A DNA stretch of 31,363 nucleotides from Kordiimonadaceae bacterium UBA4441. GTDB taxonomy: Bacteria; Pseudomonadota; Alphaproteobacteria; Sphingomonadales; Emcibacteraceae. The DNA lies in NCBI GenBank assembly GCA_002390425.1, contig DGPL01000040.1, positions 1 to 31,363 of the forward strand. The letters run 5' to 3'. The number at the start of each line of letters is the position of its first letter. The first letter of the stretch is position 1. The position numbers were made by a program, and so were the translations under genes. This document shows positions 1-7,225 of the stretch, piece by piece. Under the pieces are notes generated by a model. It had not been told where the DNA came from. It ran no database searches and was given only the letters and a program-made list of their open reading frames with translations.

Positions 1-51
1 GCTTGCTGGATCAAGGAGGCGTGCGTTTTTATAAAGCGTATGAGTGCTCAT
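1..51 (-). CDS. pyrC: Dihydroorotase, N-terminal fragment (runs off the left edge)
   Basis: Only the first 17 codons are inside the window. They read MSTHTLYKNARLLDPAS, which matches the usual opening of class I dihydroorotases (a beta strand leading into KNARLIDP). The ATG overlaps the TGA of pyrB as ATGA, so the two are translationally coupled, as is usual for pyrB-pyrC in Alphaproteobacteria. The enzyme would cyclise carbamoyl aspartate to dihydroorotate, the step after PyrB. The metal-binding HxH motif lies outside the window and cannot be checked. The truncation is only the window edge. Confidence 0.75.
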   Translation of the reverse strand, partial: MSTHTLYKNARLLDPAS

Positions 52-992
52 GATGCTTCTCCTTCTCTTTTACCACGGGTAAGCAGGTCAAGACATGCCA
101 TGCGAACAGCAACACCCATTTCAACCTGTTCTTGAATGGCACTGCGGGTTAAATCATCGGCAACGGCCGCATCAATCTCAACCCCGCGGTTCATAGGACC
201 CGGATGCATAATCATGGCATCTTCTTTGGCATTTTTAAGTTTTTCGTAGTCAAGCCCGTAAAGGGAGAAATATTCACTAACGCTTGGGAAATAACCACCA
301 TGCATCCGTTCCGTTTGCAGGCGCAACATCATAACAATATCGCATCCCTTTAATCCTTCTTCCATATTATAGAAAACTTCTGCCCCTAAGCGTTCTGCAC
401 CAGCTGGGATCAGGGTAGGTGGGCCAATAAGACGCACGCGCGCCCCCATGATATTAAGTAGATGAATATTGGACCGGGCCACTCGGCTATGAAGGACATC
501 GCCACATATGGCGACGGTTAATCGAGCGAGACGGCCCTTGCGGCGGCGAATTGTTAGTGCATCGAGAAGGGCTTGTGTCGGGTGTTCATGTTTACCGTCC
601 CCTGCATTAAGGACGGCGCAGTCGACTTTTCGCGAAAGTAATTTTACGGCACCAGATGATCCGTGCCTCACAACCAATAAATCGGGACGCATTGCGTTTA
701 ATGTTGATGCCGTATCGATTAATGTTTCCCCTTTTTTAATCGATGAAGTCGATGTCGACATATTAATCACATCCGCACCAAGACGTTTTCCGGCGAGCTC
801 AAACGACATACGAGTTCTTGTGGAATTTTCGAAGAAAAGATTAATCTGTGTTAAGCCACTTAGCAGATCTTTTTTCTTATTGGTGCGGCGGTTCTGCTCA
901 ACATATTCATCGGCAAGATCAAGAATTTGCGTTATTTCGGCTTCTTTAAGCCCTTCGATAGCAAGCAAATGGGGATGGGGGAATAGTGACAT
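48..992 (-). CDS. pyrB: Aspartate carbamoyltransferase catalytic subunit
   Basis: PyrB condenses carbamoyl phosphate and L-aspartate in the first committed step of pyrimidine synthesis, in the cytoplasm. The 314-residue length is normal. The carbamoyl-phosphate loop STRTR is at residues 57-61, HPTQ at 137-140 and HPGP at 263-266, the standard set for this transcarbamoylase. The ATG at 992 is preceded by an AAGGA-like ribosome site about 8 bases away. The stop overlaps the pyrC start (ATGA), and ruvX lies 91 bases upstream on the same strand. No pyrI regulatory subunit is visible. The STRTR and HPTQ context excludes ornithine carbamoyltransferase with good confidence. Confidence 0.97.
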   Translation of the reverse strand: MSLFPHPHLLAIEGLKEAEITQILDLADEYVEQNRRTNKKKDLLSGLTQINLFFENSTRTRMSFELAGKRLGADVINMSTSTSSIKKGETLIDTASTLNAMRPDLLVVRHGSSGAVKLLSRKVDCAVLNAGDGKHEHPTQALLDALTIRRRKGRLARLTVAICGDVLHSRVARSNIHLLNIMGARVRLIGPPTLIPAGAERLGAEVFYNMEEGLKGCDIVMMLRLQTERMHGGYFPSVSEYFSLYGLDYEKLKNAKEDAMIMHPGPMNRGVEIDAAVADDLTRSAIQEQVEMGVAVRMACLDLLTRGKREGEAS

Positions 993-1083
993 AATCAGTC
1001 CTTAAATCCTAAAAATGAGTAAGGTTCTGAAAATCAATTATATAGAGATAATCTCTTGATATGGCAAGTGTTTTATAGAAGGG

Positions 1084-1545
1084 CTAATCTTTAGAAAGAT
1101 TGTCGAGAACCCCTTGTAAAATATAGGACGCCGCTAACTTATCGACAAGCTCACCTTGGCGCTTGCGACTTGCGTCCGCCTCAATAAGGGTACGGGTTAC
1201 GGCAATTGTAGATAAACGCTCATCCCAAAAACTGATAGGAATATCAGTTTTCTCTGCCATATTTTTTGCGAATTGCCTAGTTGATTGACATCTTGGTCCC
1301 TCTGATCCATCCATGTTTTTCGGAAGCCCAAGGACGAGTCCCCCGACATTTTGTTCTTTAATGATGGTAAGAAGTCGTTCTGCATCCTGTGTGAACTTCT
1401 TCCGTTTAATGGTTTCCATCGGACTGGCAATGGTCAATCTTATATCACTTAAGGCAAGTCCAATCGTCTTGGATCCAAGGTCAAGTCCTAATAAACGTTC
1501 ACCTTTTTTGAGGTGGGATTTTATTTCATTAATTTCAATTTCCAT
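1084..1545 (-). CDS. ruvX: Holliday junction resolvase-like / pre-16S rRNA processing protein RuvX (YqgF)
   Basis: 153 residues, typical length for the YqgF family with an RNase H-like fold. Visible signatures are the first acidic strand LGLDLGSKTIGLALSD (about residues 19-34), the middle VLGLPKNMDGSEG block, the FWDERLST block near 106-113, and a C-terminal VDKLAASYILQ helix. In E. coli the protein is implicated in maturation of the 16S rRNA 5' end; resolvase activity is also proposed for the family. It lies directly upstream of pyrB on the same strand, an arrangement common in alphaproteobacteria. Its start at 1545 faces the divergent thiC promoter. Confidence 0.93.
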   Translation of the reverse strand: MEIEINEIKSHLKKGERLLGLDLGSKTIGLALSDIRLTIASPMETIKRKKFTQDAERLLTIIKEQNVGGLVLGLPKNMDGSEGPRCQSTRQFAKNMAEKTDIPISFWDERLSTIAVTRTLIEADASRKRQGELVDKLAASYILQGVLDNLSKD

Positions 1546-1594
1546 AGTGCCGCTTATACAGTCATCACTTTGATTTTAGCAATATATATTTCTC

Positions 1595-1620
1595 TTGTGT
1601 TTCGCACCGTTATGTATAAT
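1595..1620 (+). promoter_or_regulatory. Probable sigma70 promoter of the thiC riboswitch transcript
   Basis: A perfect TATAAT lies at 1615-1620. The upstream TTGTGT at 1595-1600 is a poor -35 because the spacing is only 14 bases. A start site about 7 bases after the -10 would fall near 1627, just before the riboswitch P1 helix at 1630, which supports the assignment. Confidence 0.55.
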
Positions 1621-1629
1621 CATGAATGC

Positions 1630-1721
1630 ATTCCTAGGGGAGTCCGAAGGACTGAGACTCTGTAAGTAAATTCAGTAACCCTTAGAACCTGATCCGGGTT
1701 ATTCCGGCGGAGGGAAGGAAT
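1630..1721 (+). ncRNA. TPP riboswitch (THI element)
   Basis: The thiamine pyrophosphate aptamer consensus is present in order: a GGGGAGTCC block at about 1637, CTGAGA at about 1652, ACCCTTAGAACCTGATC at about 1678-1694, then the CCGGCGGAGGGAAGG end. Terminal helix P1 is formed by ATTCCT (1630-1635) pairing with AGGAAT (1716-1721). The gene downstream is thiC, the most frequent TPP riboswitch target. High TPP should lower ThiC production. Confidence 0.95.
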
Positions 1722-1756
1722 TTAAAAATTCTAAAACCGTTACCGCTACCTATCCC

Positions 1757-1787
1757 GGGTCTCCTTATATAAAATTATTGGAGATCC
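1757..1787 (+). promoter_or_regulatory. Candidate expression-platform hairpin sequestering the thiC ribosome site
   Basis: GGGTCTCC (1757-1764) can pair with GGAGATCC (1780-1787) over 8 pairs including one G-U, leaving a 15-base AT-rich loop. The 3' arm contains GGAG (1780-1783), the likely Shine-Dalgarno for the ATG at 1793. There is no T-tract, so this looks like translational rather than transcriptional control. The pairing is visible; the regulatory role is inferred. Confidence 0.6.
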
Positions 1788-1792
1788 AAGCT

Positions 1793-3640
1793 ATGAACGT
1801 TGAAACAAAATTTGAAGAAAATGCCCAAGAAATTAAGGTCACAACTGGACCTTTGCCCGCATCCACGAAAATTTATGTTGAGGGCACTGACCCAACCATT
1901 CAAGTACCAATGCGCGAAATTGCGCTTGAGCCATCCGCGGATGAACCTGATTTAAAAGTCTATGACACATCTGGGCCTTATACGGATGAAAATGTTAAAA
2001 TTGATATTTTTAAAGGCTTAAATCGTGACCGCCAAATATGGGTTACGAAACGCGGTGACGTGGAAGAATATGAAGGGCGCGAAATAAAACCAGAAGATAA
2101 CGGCGGCGCCACAGGTAAATTCCTTGCACGAGAATTTCCGGTCAAAAATAATCCTCTTCGTGCGAAACCCGGCAAAATTGTTACCCAATATCAATACGCA
2201 AAAGCGGGTATTATTACCAAAGAAATGGAATATATCGCTATTCGTGAAAATATGTCCCGCGCTGAAATGGGCGCAAGCTACCAAAAAGACGAATATGCAG
2301 AAAGCTTTGGGGCTAATATCCCGGATCAAATCACACCAGAATTTGTAAGATCAGAAATCGCCGCAGGTCGCGCTATTATCCCGCGCAACATCAATCACCC
2401 AGAAGCGGAGCCAATGATTATTGGTCGTAATTTTCTTGTTAAAATTAACGCAAATATCGGTAACAGCGCGGTAACATCATCTGTCGCCGAAGAAGTGGAT
2501 AAAATGGTTTGGGCAACCCGTTGGGGTGCGGATAACGTGATGGACTTATCGACGGGCCGTAATATCCATAATACCCGCGAATGGATCATCCGTAATTCAC
2601 CAGTTCCAATTGGAACCGTTCCTATTTACCAAGCCCTTGAAAAAGTAAACGGCGTTGCCGAGGACTTAACATGGGAAGTGTACCGCGATACTTTAATCGA
2701 GCAAGCCGAGCAGGGCGTTGATTATTTCACCATTCATGCGGGCGTGCTTTTACGTTATGTGCCAATGACCGCAAAACGGGTTACGGGCATTGTCTCTCGC
2801 GGTGGATCGATCATGGCGAAATGGTGCCTCGCGCATCACAAGGAAAGCTTCCTTTATGAACATTTCGAGGAAATCTGTGACATTATGGCCGCTTATGATG
2901 TTTCATTCTCACTGGGTGATGGCCTGCGTCCAGGCAGTATTGCGGATGCCAATGACGAAGCACAATTTGCGGAACTTGAAACGCTTGGTGAACTGACCAA
3001 AATTGCATGGGCAAAAGGTTGTCAGGTCATGATTGAAGGACCGGGCCATGTGCCGATGAACAAAATTAAAATCAATATGGATAAGCAATTAAAAGAATGC
3101 CATGAAGCCCCCTTTTATACATTGGGCCCACTGACAACCGATATTGCGCCGGGATATGACCATATTACATCCGGTATCGGCGCCGCCATGATCGGTTGGT
3201 TTGGTTGCGCGATGCTTTGTTATGTGACACCGAAGGAACATTTAGGTCTTCCAAACAGGGATGATGTAAAAACCGGCGTGATTACTTATAAAATTGCGGC
3301 ACACGCCGCCGACCTTGCCAAAGGGCACCCGGGCGCACAGCTCAGGGATGACGCCATGAGCCGCGCACGCTTTGAATTTCGCTGGATCGACCAATTTAAT
3401 ATCGGCCTCGACCCGGAAAAGGCACGCGAATACCACGATCAAACCCTCCCGAAAGAAGCCCATAAAGTGGCGCATTTCTGTTCCATGTGTGGTCCAAAAT
3501 TCTGCTCCATGAAAATCAGCCAAGAAGTCCGCGATTTCGCCGAAAGCGGTATGAGTGAAATGAGCGAGAAATTCAAAAACGAAGGGTCAGAAATATACCA
3601 AACCGTCGACGCCAATAAAAATGCGAACGAGAGCCTTTAG
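1793..3640 (+). CDS. thiC: Phosphomethylpyrimidine synthase ThiC
   Basis: ThiC is a non-canonical radical SAM enzyme that rearranges 5-aminoimidazole ribotide into HMP phosphate, the thiamine pyrimidine. From the ATG at 1793 it has 615 residues, normal for bacterial ThiC. The C-terminal cluster-binding motif CSMCGPKFC (CxxCx4C, encoded near 3480-3505) is intact. So are conserved blocks such as EGPGHVPMNKI, TLGPLTTDIAPGYDHITS and the IGAAMIGWFG segment. The frame stays open upstream to a TTG at 1778, but the GGAG at 1780-1783 sits about 9 bases before the 1793 ATG, so I take that start. It is preceded by a TPP riboswitch and has no co-transcribed thiamine gene in the window. Confidence 0.97.
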   Translation: MNVETKFEENAQEIKVTTGPLPASTKIYVEGTDPTIQVPMREIALEPSADEPDLKVYDTSGPYTDENVKIDIFKGLNRDRQIWVTKRGDVEEYEGREIKPEDNGGATGKFLAREFPVKNNPLRAKPGKIVTQYQYAKAGIITKEMEYIAIRENMSRAEMGASYQKDEYAESFGANIPDQITPEFVRSEIAAGRAIIPRNINHPEAEPMIIGRNFLVKINANIGNSAVTSSVAEEVDKMVWATRWGADNVMDLSTGRNIHNTREWIIRNSPVPIGTVPIYQALEKVNGVAEDLTWEVYRDTLIEQAEQGVDYFTIHAGVLLRYVPMTAKRVTGIVSRGGSIMAKWCLAHHKESFLYEHFEEICDIMAAYDVSFSLGDGLRPGSIADANDEAQFAELETLGELTKIAWAKGCQVMIEGPGHVPMNKIKINMDKQLKECHEAPFYTLGPLTTDIAPGYDHITSGIGAAMIGWFGCAMLCYVTPKEHLGLPNRDDVKTGVITYKIAAHAADLAKGHPGAQLRDDAMSRARFEFRWIDQFNIGLDPEKAREYHDQTLPKEAHKVAHFCSMCGPKFCSMKISQEVRDFAESGMSEMSEKFKNEGSEIYQTVDANKNANESL

Positions 3641-3760
3641 GGGCTCACGCTATTTACGGGAAAATTTTCATAACATTATTTAAATTCTCTTTCTTGATCT
3701 CTAAAGGGAAAAGGATTAAAAGCGGGAGAAATTTTTCTATGATTTTAAAGAGACTTAGTT

Positions 3761-4759
3761 ATGTCAAATTTTCTTGTTGCGGCGCTTTATAAATTTGTAA
3801 CCTTGCCTGATTTTGAGGCATTACAGGAACCCATTCAAAAAGCCTGTGATGATAATGGGGTTAAGGGCACTCTTTTGCTTGCTAGCGAAGGGATCAATGG
3901 CACGGTCGCGGGCACCGAGGAGGGTATTCGTGCGCTTTTAAGTTTCTTGCATAACATGCCAGAATTTCGTGATTTAAATCATAAAGAAAGCTGGGCGGAA
4001 GAAATGCCCTTCTTGCGGATGAAGGTGCGATTAAAGAAAGAAATCGTTACCATGGGCGTGCCCGGCACGGATCCGCAAAAAATTGTGGGCACATACGTAA
4101 AGCCGGATGAATGGAATGACTTGATCAGTGATCCTGATGTGGTGCTTGTTGATACGCGCAATGATTATGAAGTTGAAATTGGCACCTTTAAAGGGGCGAT
4201 TGATCCAAAAACCACAAATTTCCGTGATTTTCCCGATTGGGTTCAGCGCAATCATAATGTGCTGAGTAAACCCAAAGTTGCCATGTTTTGCACGGGCGGT
4301 ATTCGCTGCGAAAAATCAACGGCCTATATGAAAGAACAGGGATATGAAGATGTTTATCACCTTGAGGGTGGTATTTTGAAATATCTTGAAGAAGTACCAA
4401 AAGAAGAAAGCCTGTGGGAAGGGGAATGCTTTGTTTTTGATAATCGCGTTTCCGTTAAACATGGCCTTGAAGAAGGATCATATGATCAATGTTATGGCTG
4501 TCGCTGGCCTATAACAGACGATGATAAGAAATCTGAACATTATATTAAGGGCGTCTGTTGCCCCCGCTGTTATAAAGACACACCAGAAGAGAAAAAACAG
4601 CGTTCAGCAGAACGACAAAAACAAATTGATCTTGCGAGAGAACGCGGCGAGCAGCATATTGCCATCAATATGAAAGAAGTTAGAACGCTTGCTCAAGAAA
4701 AAAAGATCCAAGAGAAAAAAGATCAAGCGATCATTGATCAAAATAAAGCGACCAAATAA
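3761..4759 (+). CDS. trhO: tRNA uridine(34) hydroxylase, rhodanese family (TrhO/YceA)
   Basis: This family performs oxygen-dependent hydroxylation of the wobble uridine to 5-hydroxyuridine in tRNAs that go on to cmo5U or mcmo5U. At 332 residues it has the family layout: an N-terminal ferredoxin-like domain (about 1-95), a rhodanese domain (about 115-220) with the active-site loop MFCTGGIRCEKS (Cys177, second Cys183), and a C-terminal cysteine-rich segment (CYGC, CCPRCY) that could bind metal. The charged C-terminal tail (about 285-332) looks helical. AGAG about 10 bases before the ATG is a ribosome site. It is separated from thiC by 120 bases and appears to be a single gene. Confidence 0.92.
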   Translation: MSNFLVAALYKFVTLPDFEALQEPIQKACDDNGVKGTLLLASEGINGTVAGTEEGIRALLSFLHNMPEFRDLNHKESWAEEMPFLRMKVRLKKEIVTMGVPGTDPQKIVGTYVKPDEWNDLISDPDVVLVDTRNDYEVEIGTFKGAIDPKTTNFRDFPDWVQRNHNVLSKPKVAMFCTGGIRCEKSTAYMKEQGYEDVYHLEGGILKYLEEVPKEESLWEGECFVFDNRVSVKHGLEEGSYDQCYGCRWPITDDDKKSEHYIKGVCCPRCYKDTPEEKKQRSAERQKQIDLARERGEQHIAINMKEVRTLAQEKKIQEKKDQAIIDQNKATK

Positions 4760-4767
4760 TTTTTTTC

Positions 4768-4783
4768 TTCACACTATTGTGAA
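4768..4783. repeat. Inverted repeat TTCACA-N4-TGTGAA upstream of the VOC gene
   Basis: Two perfect 6-base arms separated by CTAT lie 9 bases after trhO and about 60 bases before the VOC gene start. The T-run lies before the hairpin on the plus strand, not after it, so it is not a convincing trhO terminator. It could be a dimeric regulator's operator. The structure is seen; the role is not known. Confidence 0.35.
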
Positions 4784-4842
4784 TTGACCTCTTTAGAAAA
4801 ACGTCCAGAATGACTTTTTTAAATTCATTGTGGATATTCTAA

Positions 4843-5337
4843 ATGACGAACATCTTTAAAACTATTTTAATAACTATCACAATAGGGGTGATCGGTTTTT
4901 CAATAGTGAATGCGCAAGAAAATCCTTTCGGCACAGAGGGTATTAATCATACCGGACTTGCGGTCAGCAGGCTTGATGAAAGTGTGAGCTTTTTTGTGGA
5001 AGGGCTTGGCTGGAAAAAAGTGGGTGGTGATCCTGATTACCCCTCCGTCTTTGTTAGTAATGGCAAAACCTTGATCACTCTTTGGCAAGTGGAGGATCCG
5101 ATGACTGCGATACCATTTCATCGCTGTAAAAATATTGGATTACATCACCTCGCGATTACCGTGGAAAGTTTGGAAAAACTACACGCACTTCATGACCGAA
5201 TAAAAGAAATTGAAGGCGTTAATATTGAATTTGCGCCGGAGTATTTAGGAAACGGTCCTACAACTCATATGATGATTAATGAACCAAGTGGTATTCGCCT
5301 TGAATTCATTGTTCCGGGTGATAGGATTAAACAATGA
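4843..5337 (+). CDS. Exported VOC (glyoxalase/bleomycin-resistance/dioxygenase) superfamily protein
   Basis: 164 residues with an N-terminal signal peptide (about 1-24, hydrophobic core then VNA before QE), so probably periplasmic. The rest is a VOC fold with two beta-alpha-beta3 modules: INHTGLAVSRLDESVSFF (His36), IGLHHLAITV (His101/102) and IRLEFIV (Glu154). A His-His-Glu set is consistent with the metal triad of VOC enzymes such as glyoxalase I or extradiol dioxygenases, but the substrate cannot be told. Export is unusual for VOC proteins. The stop overlaps the start of the next gene (ATGA), so the two are probably made together. No specific enzyme name is justified. Confidence 0.8.
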   Translation: MTNIFKTILITITIGVIGFSIVNAQENPFGTEGINHTGLAVSRLDESVSFFVEGLGWKKVGGDPDYPSVFVSNGKTLITLWQVEDPMTAIPFHRCKNIGLHHLAITVESLEKLHALHDRIKEIEGVNIEFAPEYLGNGPTTHMMINEPSGIRLEFIVPGDRIKQ

Positions 5338-5777
5338 TGAAAAGGTATTTTTCAAATTTATTCATTTTAGGTTTTCTCTTTATCAATTCTGCGGCAATAG
5401 CACAGGATATTGAGGAAATGGAGGCCGAAGTCGCGAAAATTGAAAATGCATTTGCCAAGACAATGACGGATCGGGATTTTGACGCATTTCAATCGTTTCT
5501 TGATCCTGATACTGTTTTTTGGAGTGACGGAAAACCGCTTCGTGGCGCAAAAGCTGTAGCGGCTGGGTGGAAGCCTCTATATGAAAGTACGGAAGTGCCA
5601 TTTTCTTGGAAATCTGAAACAGTACTCGTTAATCCGGATGGACGGATTGTCTTTAGCACTGGCCCCGTAATGAATGCCAATGGGGAAATTTATGCATATT
5701 TTAATTCAGTCTGGCGAAAGAATGATGCGGGGGAATGGAAAATTATTTTTGATAAAGGAACGAACCTTAACCAATAA
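5334..5777 (+). CDS. Exported SnoaL/DUF4440-like (NTF2 fold) protein
   Basis: 147 residues with a cleavable signal peptide (hydrophobic segment then AIAQ, about residues 1-23). The mature part fits the NTF2-like/DUF4440 pattern: a first helix with AFAKTMTDRDFDAFQSFL, a strand DTVFWSDGKPLRGAKAVAAGW, and a closing WRKNDAGEWKIIFDKG. Such proteins form cone-shaped pockets and act as isomerases, hydrolases or ligand binders; the specific role is unknown. The start codon overlaps the VOC stop (4-base overlap), with a second ATG immediately after as an alternative. It converges on the YeeE gene with only 19 bases between stops and no clear terminator. Confidence 0.78.
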   Translation: MMKRYFSNLFILGFLFINSAAIAQDIEEMEAEVAKIENAFAKTMTDRDFDAFQSFLDPDTVFWSDGKPLRGAKAVAAGWKPLYESTEVPFSWKSETVLVNPDGRIVFSTGPVMNANGEIYAYFNSVWRKNDAGEWKIIFDKGTNLNQ

Positions 5778-5796
5778 AATTTTATTAGGTGAACGT

Positions 5797-6975
5797 TTAA
5801 ATTGATAATTTCTTCTTTATTTGATTTCCGACCAAATTGCCTGCGAAAGCGGATACAAACCAAACCCAACCACTTAAACTGGCACTACTGATGCCACTAA
5901 AAAAGGCACCAATGTTGCATCCATATGCAATACGTGAACCATATCCGAGCATTAATCCGCCAATAATAGATATTAGGACCATTTTAAGGCTGATATTCCA
6001 TTGAGGTTTAAAACTTCCCATTGTTAATGCAGCGACTAGTGATCCTAATAAAATACCAATATTCATTACCGATGTGACATCGAAAAAGACGGACCGTTCA
6101 AGTGGAGCTGAATTTTGCCAGTAATTCCACGTTGTAAGGTCCGCACCAGCCGCCGTCATTGTTTTTGAACCCCATAGCACGAACGCGCTCGTGACACCCC
6201 ATGGCCTTCCGGCGAGGGCCAGTGTTAAGAAGTTAGCAAACACCAAAAGAACCACGACACTGAGAATAGGCCAATTTCCAATTATAATGCGTTTGAGGCC
6301 AAGTTTTTCATTATCTTCATTTAGCGGAAGAACTTTACCGTGTTTGCGTTTTTCGAAGACAATTGTAAAAAGTGCCACGGCCGCGCATATTAAAAGGGTT
6401 ACACCAAGCCCACCGAAAAGACCAAATTCATTGGTTAAATCAACGCGTATTCCGGGTAAGGAACGCCAGTATTCAATATCATAAGCACCCCATACTCCCC
6501 CAATGATAAATCCGACCAGGGTAATCGACACGCGGACGCTTCCGGCCCCCGCCCAAGAAAGGGCACCAGACGCACAACATCCGCCAAACTGCATTCCTAT
6601 TCCAAAAATAAAGCTGCCGAATATCGTTGCGATACCAAAGGGCACAACAAAACCCCTGACGTCGGAACCAAATAAAGTGCCGCTATCAAGAATAGGATAA
6701 AATATTGCTGATGCGAGCGCGAGAATAAGCATTTGTGCTCTTAATCCGCGGCCATCGCGTCGATTAATCCAAGCAACCCATCCCCCGGTAAAACCGAAAT
6801 TACCAAACACGAGTGTCAAACCGATTAAGATACCGACCATAGCGAGTAAAGCGTTATTTATTCCCGCAGTATTATAGACGCTGAATAATACGAGAGCGGT
6901 CAGAACAATTGATAAAAGTCGCCACGTATAATTTTTAACAGGAGGAGAAGTATAAGATGATGTGGCGTCTGACAT
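5797..6975 (-). CDS. YeeE/YedE family sulfur-compound transporter
   Basis: A polytopic inner-membrane protein with two YeeE/YedE (DUF395) repeats. The conserved cysteine loops are both visible: GMQFGGCCASGAL in the first half and YGCNIGAFFSGI in the second, plus FGFTGGWVAW and its C-terminal partner SGWVWFVSA. Characterised relatives (YeeE/TsuA) take up thiosulfate using such cysteines, so sulfur-compound import is the likely role. I prefer the ATG at 6975 (392 residues), which has AGAG about 8 bases upstream; the frame extends to an ATG at 7011 (404 residues) with no ribosome site. No tusA-like partner gene is adjacent. A SoxCD-like pair lies 4-7 kb away. Confidence 0.88.
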   Translation of the reverse strand: MSDATSSYTSPPVKNYTWRLLSIVLTALVLFSVYNTAGINNALLAMVGILIGLTLVFGNFGFTGGWVAWINRRDGRGLRAQMLILALASAIFYPILDSGTLFGSDVRGFVVPFGIATIFGSFIFGIGMQFGGCCASGALSWAGAGSVRVSITLVGFIIGGVWGAYDIEYWRSLPGIRVDLTNEFGLFGGLGVTLLICAAVALFTIVFEKRKHGKVLPLNEDNEKLGLKRIIIGNWPILSVVVLLVFANFLTLALAGRPWGVTSAFVLWGSKTMTAAGADLTTWNYWQNSAPLERSVFFDVTSVMNIGILLGSLVAALTMGSFKPQWNISLKMVLISIIGGLMLGYGSRIAYGCNIGAFFSGISSASLSGWVWFVSAFAGNLVGNQIKKKLSI

Positions 6976-7110
6976 TAATTTTGCTCTAGATTGATTATGA
7001 TTTTGTATCATCTGTATTAACGCACAGCATAATGATAAAGGCTAGTTATTTTATATTTTCAAAATAAAATTTTGTTTTTTATTAAATAAATGAATAATAT
7101 TTTGATGATT

Positions 7111-7136
7111 ATGTATTTTTATGTATATTTTATGTA
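7111..7136. repeat. Three helically phased ATGTA direct repeats
   Basis: ATGTA occurs at 7111, 7121 and 7132, each followed by a T- or A-rich tract, so the unit recurs about once per DNA turn. The array lies between the divergent YeeE-family gene and argG, about 45 bases upstream of the argG -35. It could be an operator or a bent-DNA element. The surrounding DNA is very AT-rich, so chance is possible. Confidence 0.4.
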
Positions 7137-7139
7137 AAA

Positions 7140-7157
7140 AAGCCTATTACTAGGCTT
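7140..7157 (-). terminator. Perfect 7-bp hairpin, terminator-like on the minus strand
   Basis: AAGCCTA (7140-7146) and TAGGCTT (7151-7157) are exact inverted repeats around TTAC. Read on the minus strand the stem is followed by a T-run, as in an intrinsic terminator. No minus-strand gene ends here. It could stop divergent transcription from the argG promoter, act as a leader attenuator for the YeeE-family gene, or be a protein site touching the argG -35. Confidence 0.4.
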
Positions 7158-7183
7158 GCTAATGAATAAGATTTCCCTATACT
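7156..7183 (+). promoter_or_regulatory. Probable sigma70 promoter of argG
   Basis: TTGCTA (7156-7161) and TATACT (7178-7183) are separated by 16 bases. A start near 7190 would give a leader of about 36 bases before the argG ATG. The hairpin at 7140-7157 touches the -35 box. Confidence 0.55.
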
Positions 7184-7225
7184 GCGCCGCAAACATAAGA
7201 ATCGTAATTCTATAGGGAAAAATAG

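Noticed and set aside
508..1005. 165-codon open frame on the plus strand over pyrB
   Set aside because: It is antisense to a fully conserved pyrB, has no family resemblance, and reflects codon bias of the opposite strand.
1778..1792. Upstream TTG start extending ThiC by five residues
   Set aside because: The extension contains the Shine-Dalgarno of the ATG at 1793, which is the better start.
3631..3646. GAGCC/GGCTC hairpin around the thiC stop codon as a terminator
   Set aside because: The stem is only five pairs and no T-run follows.
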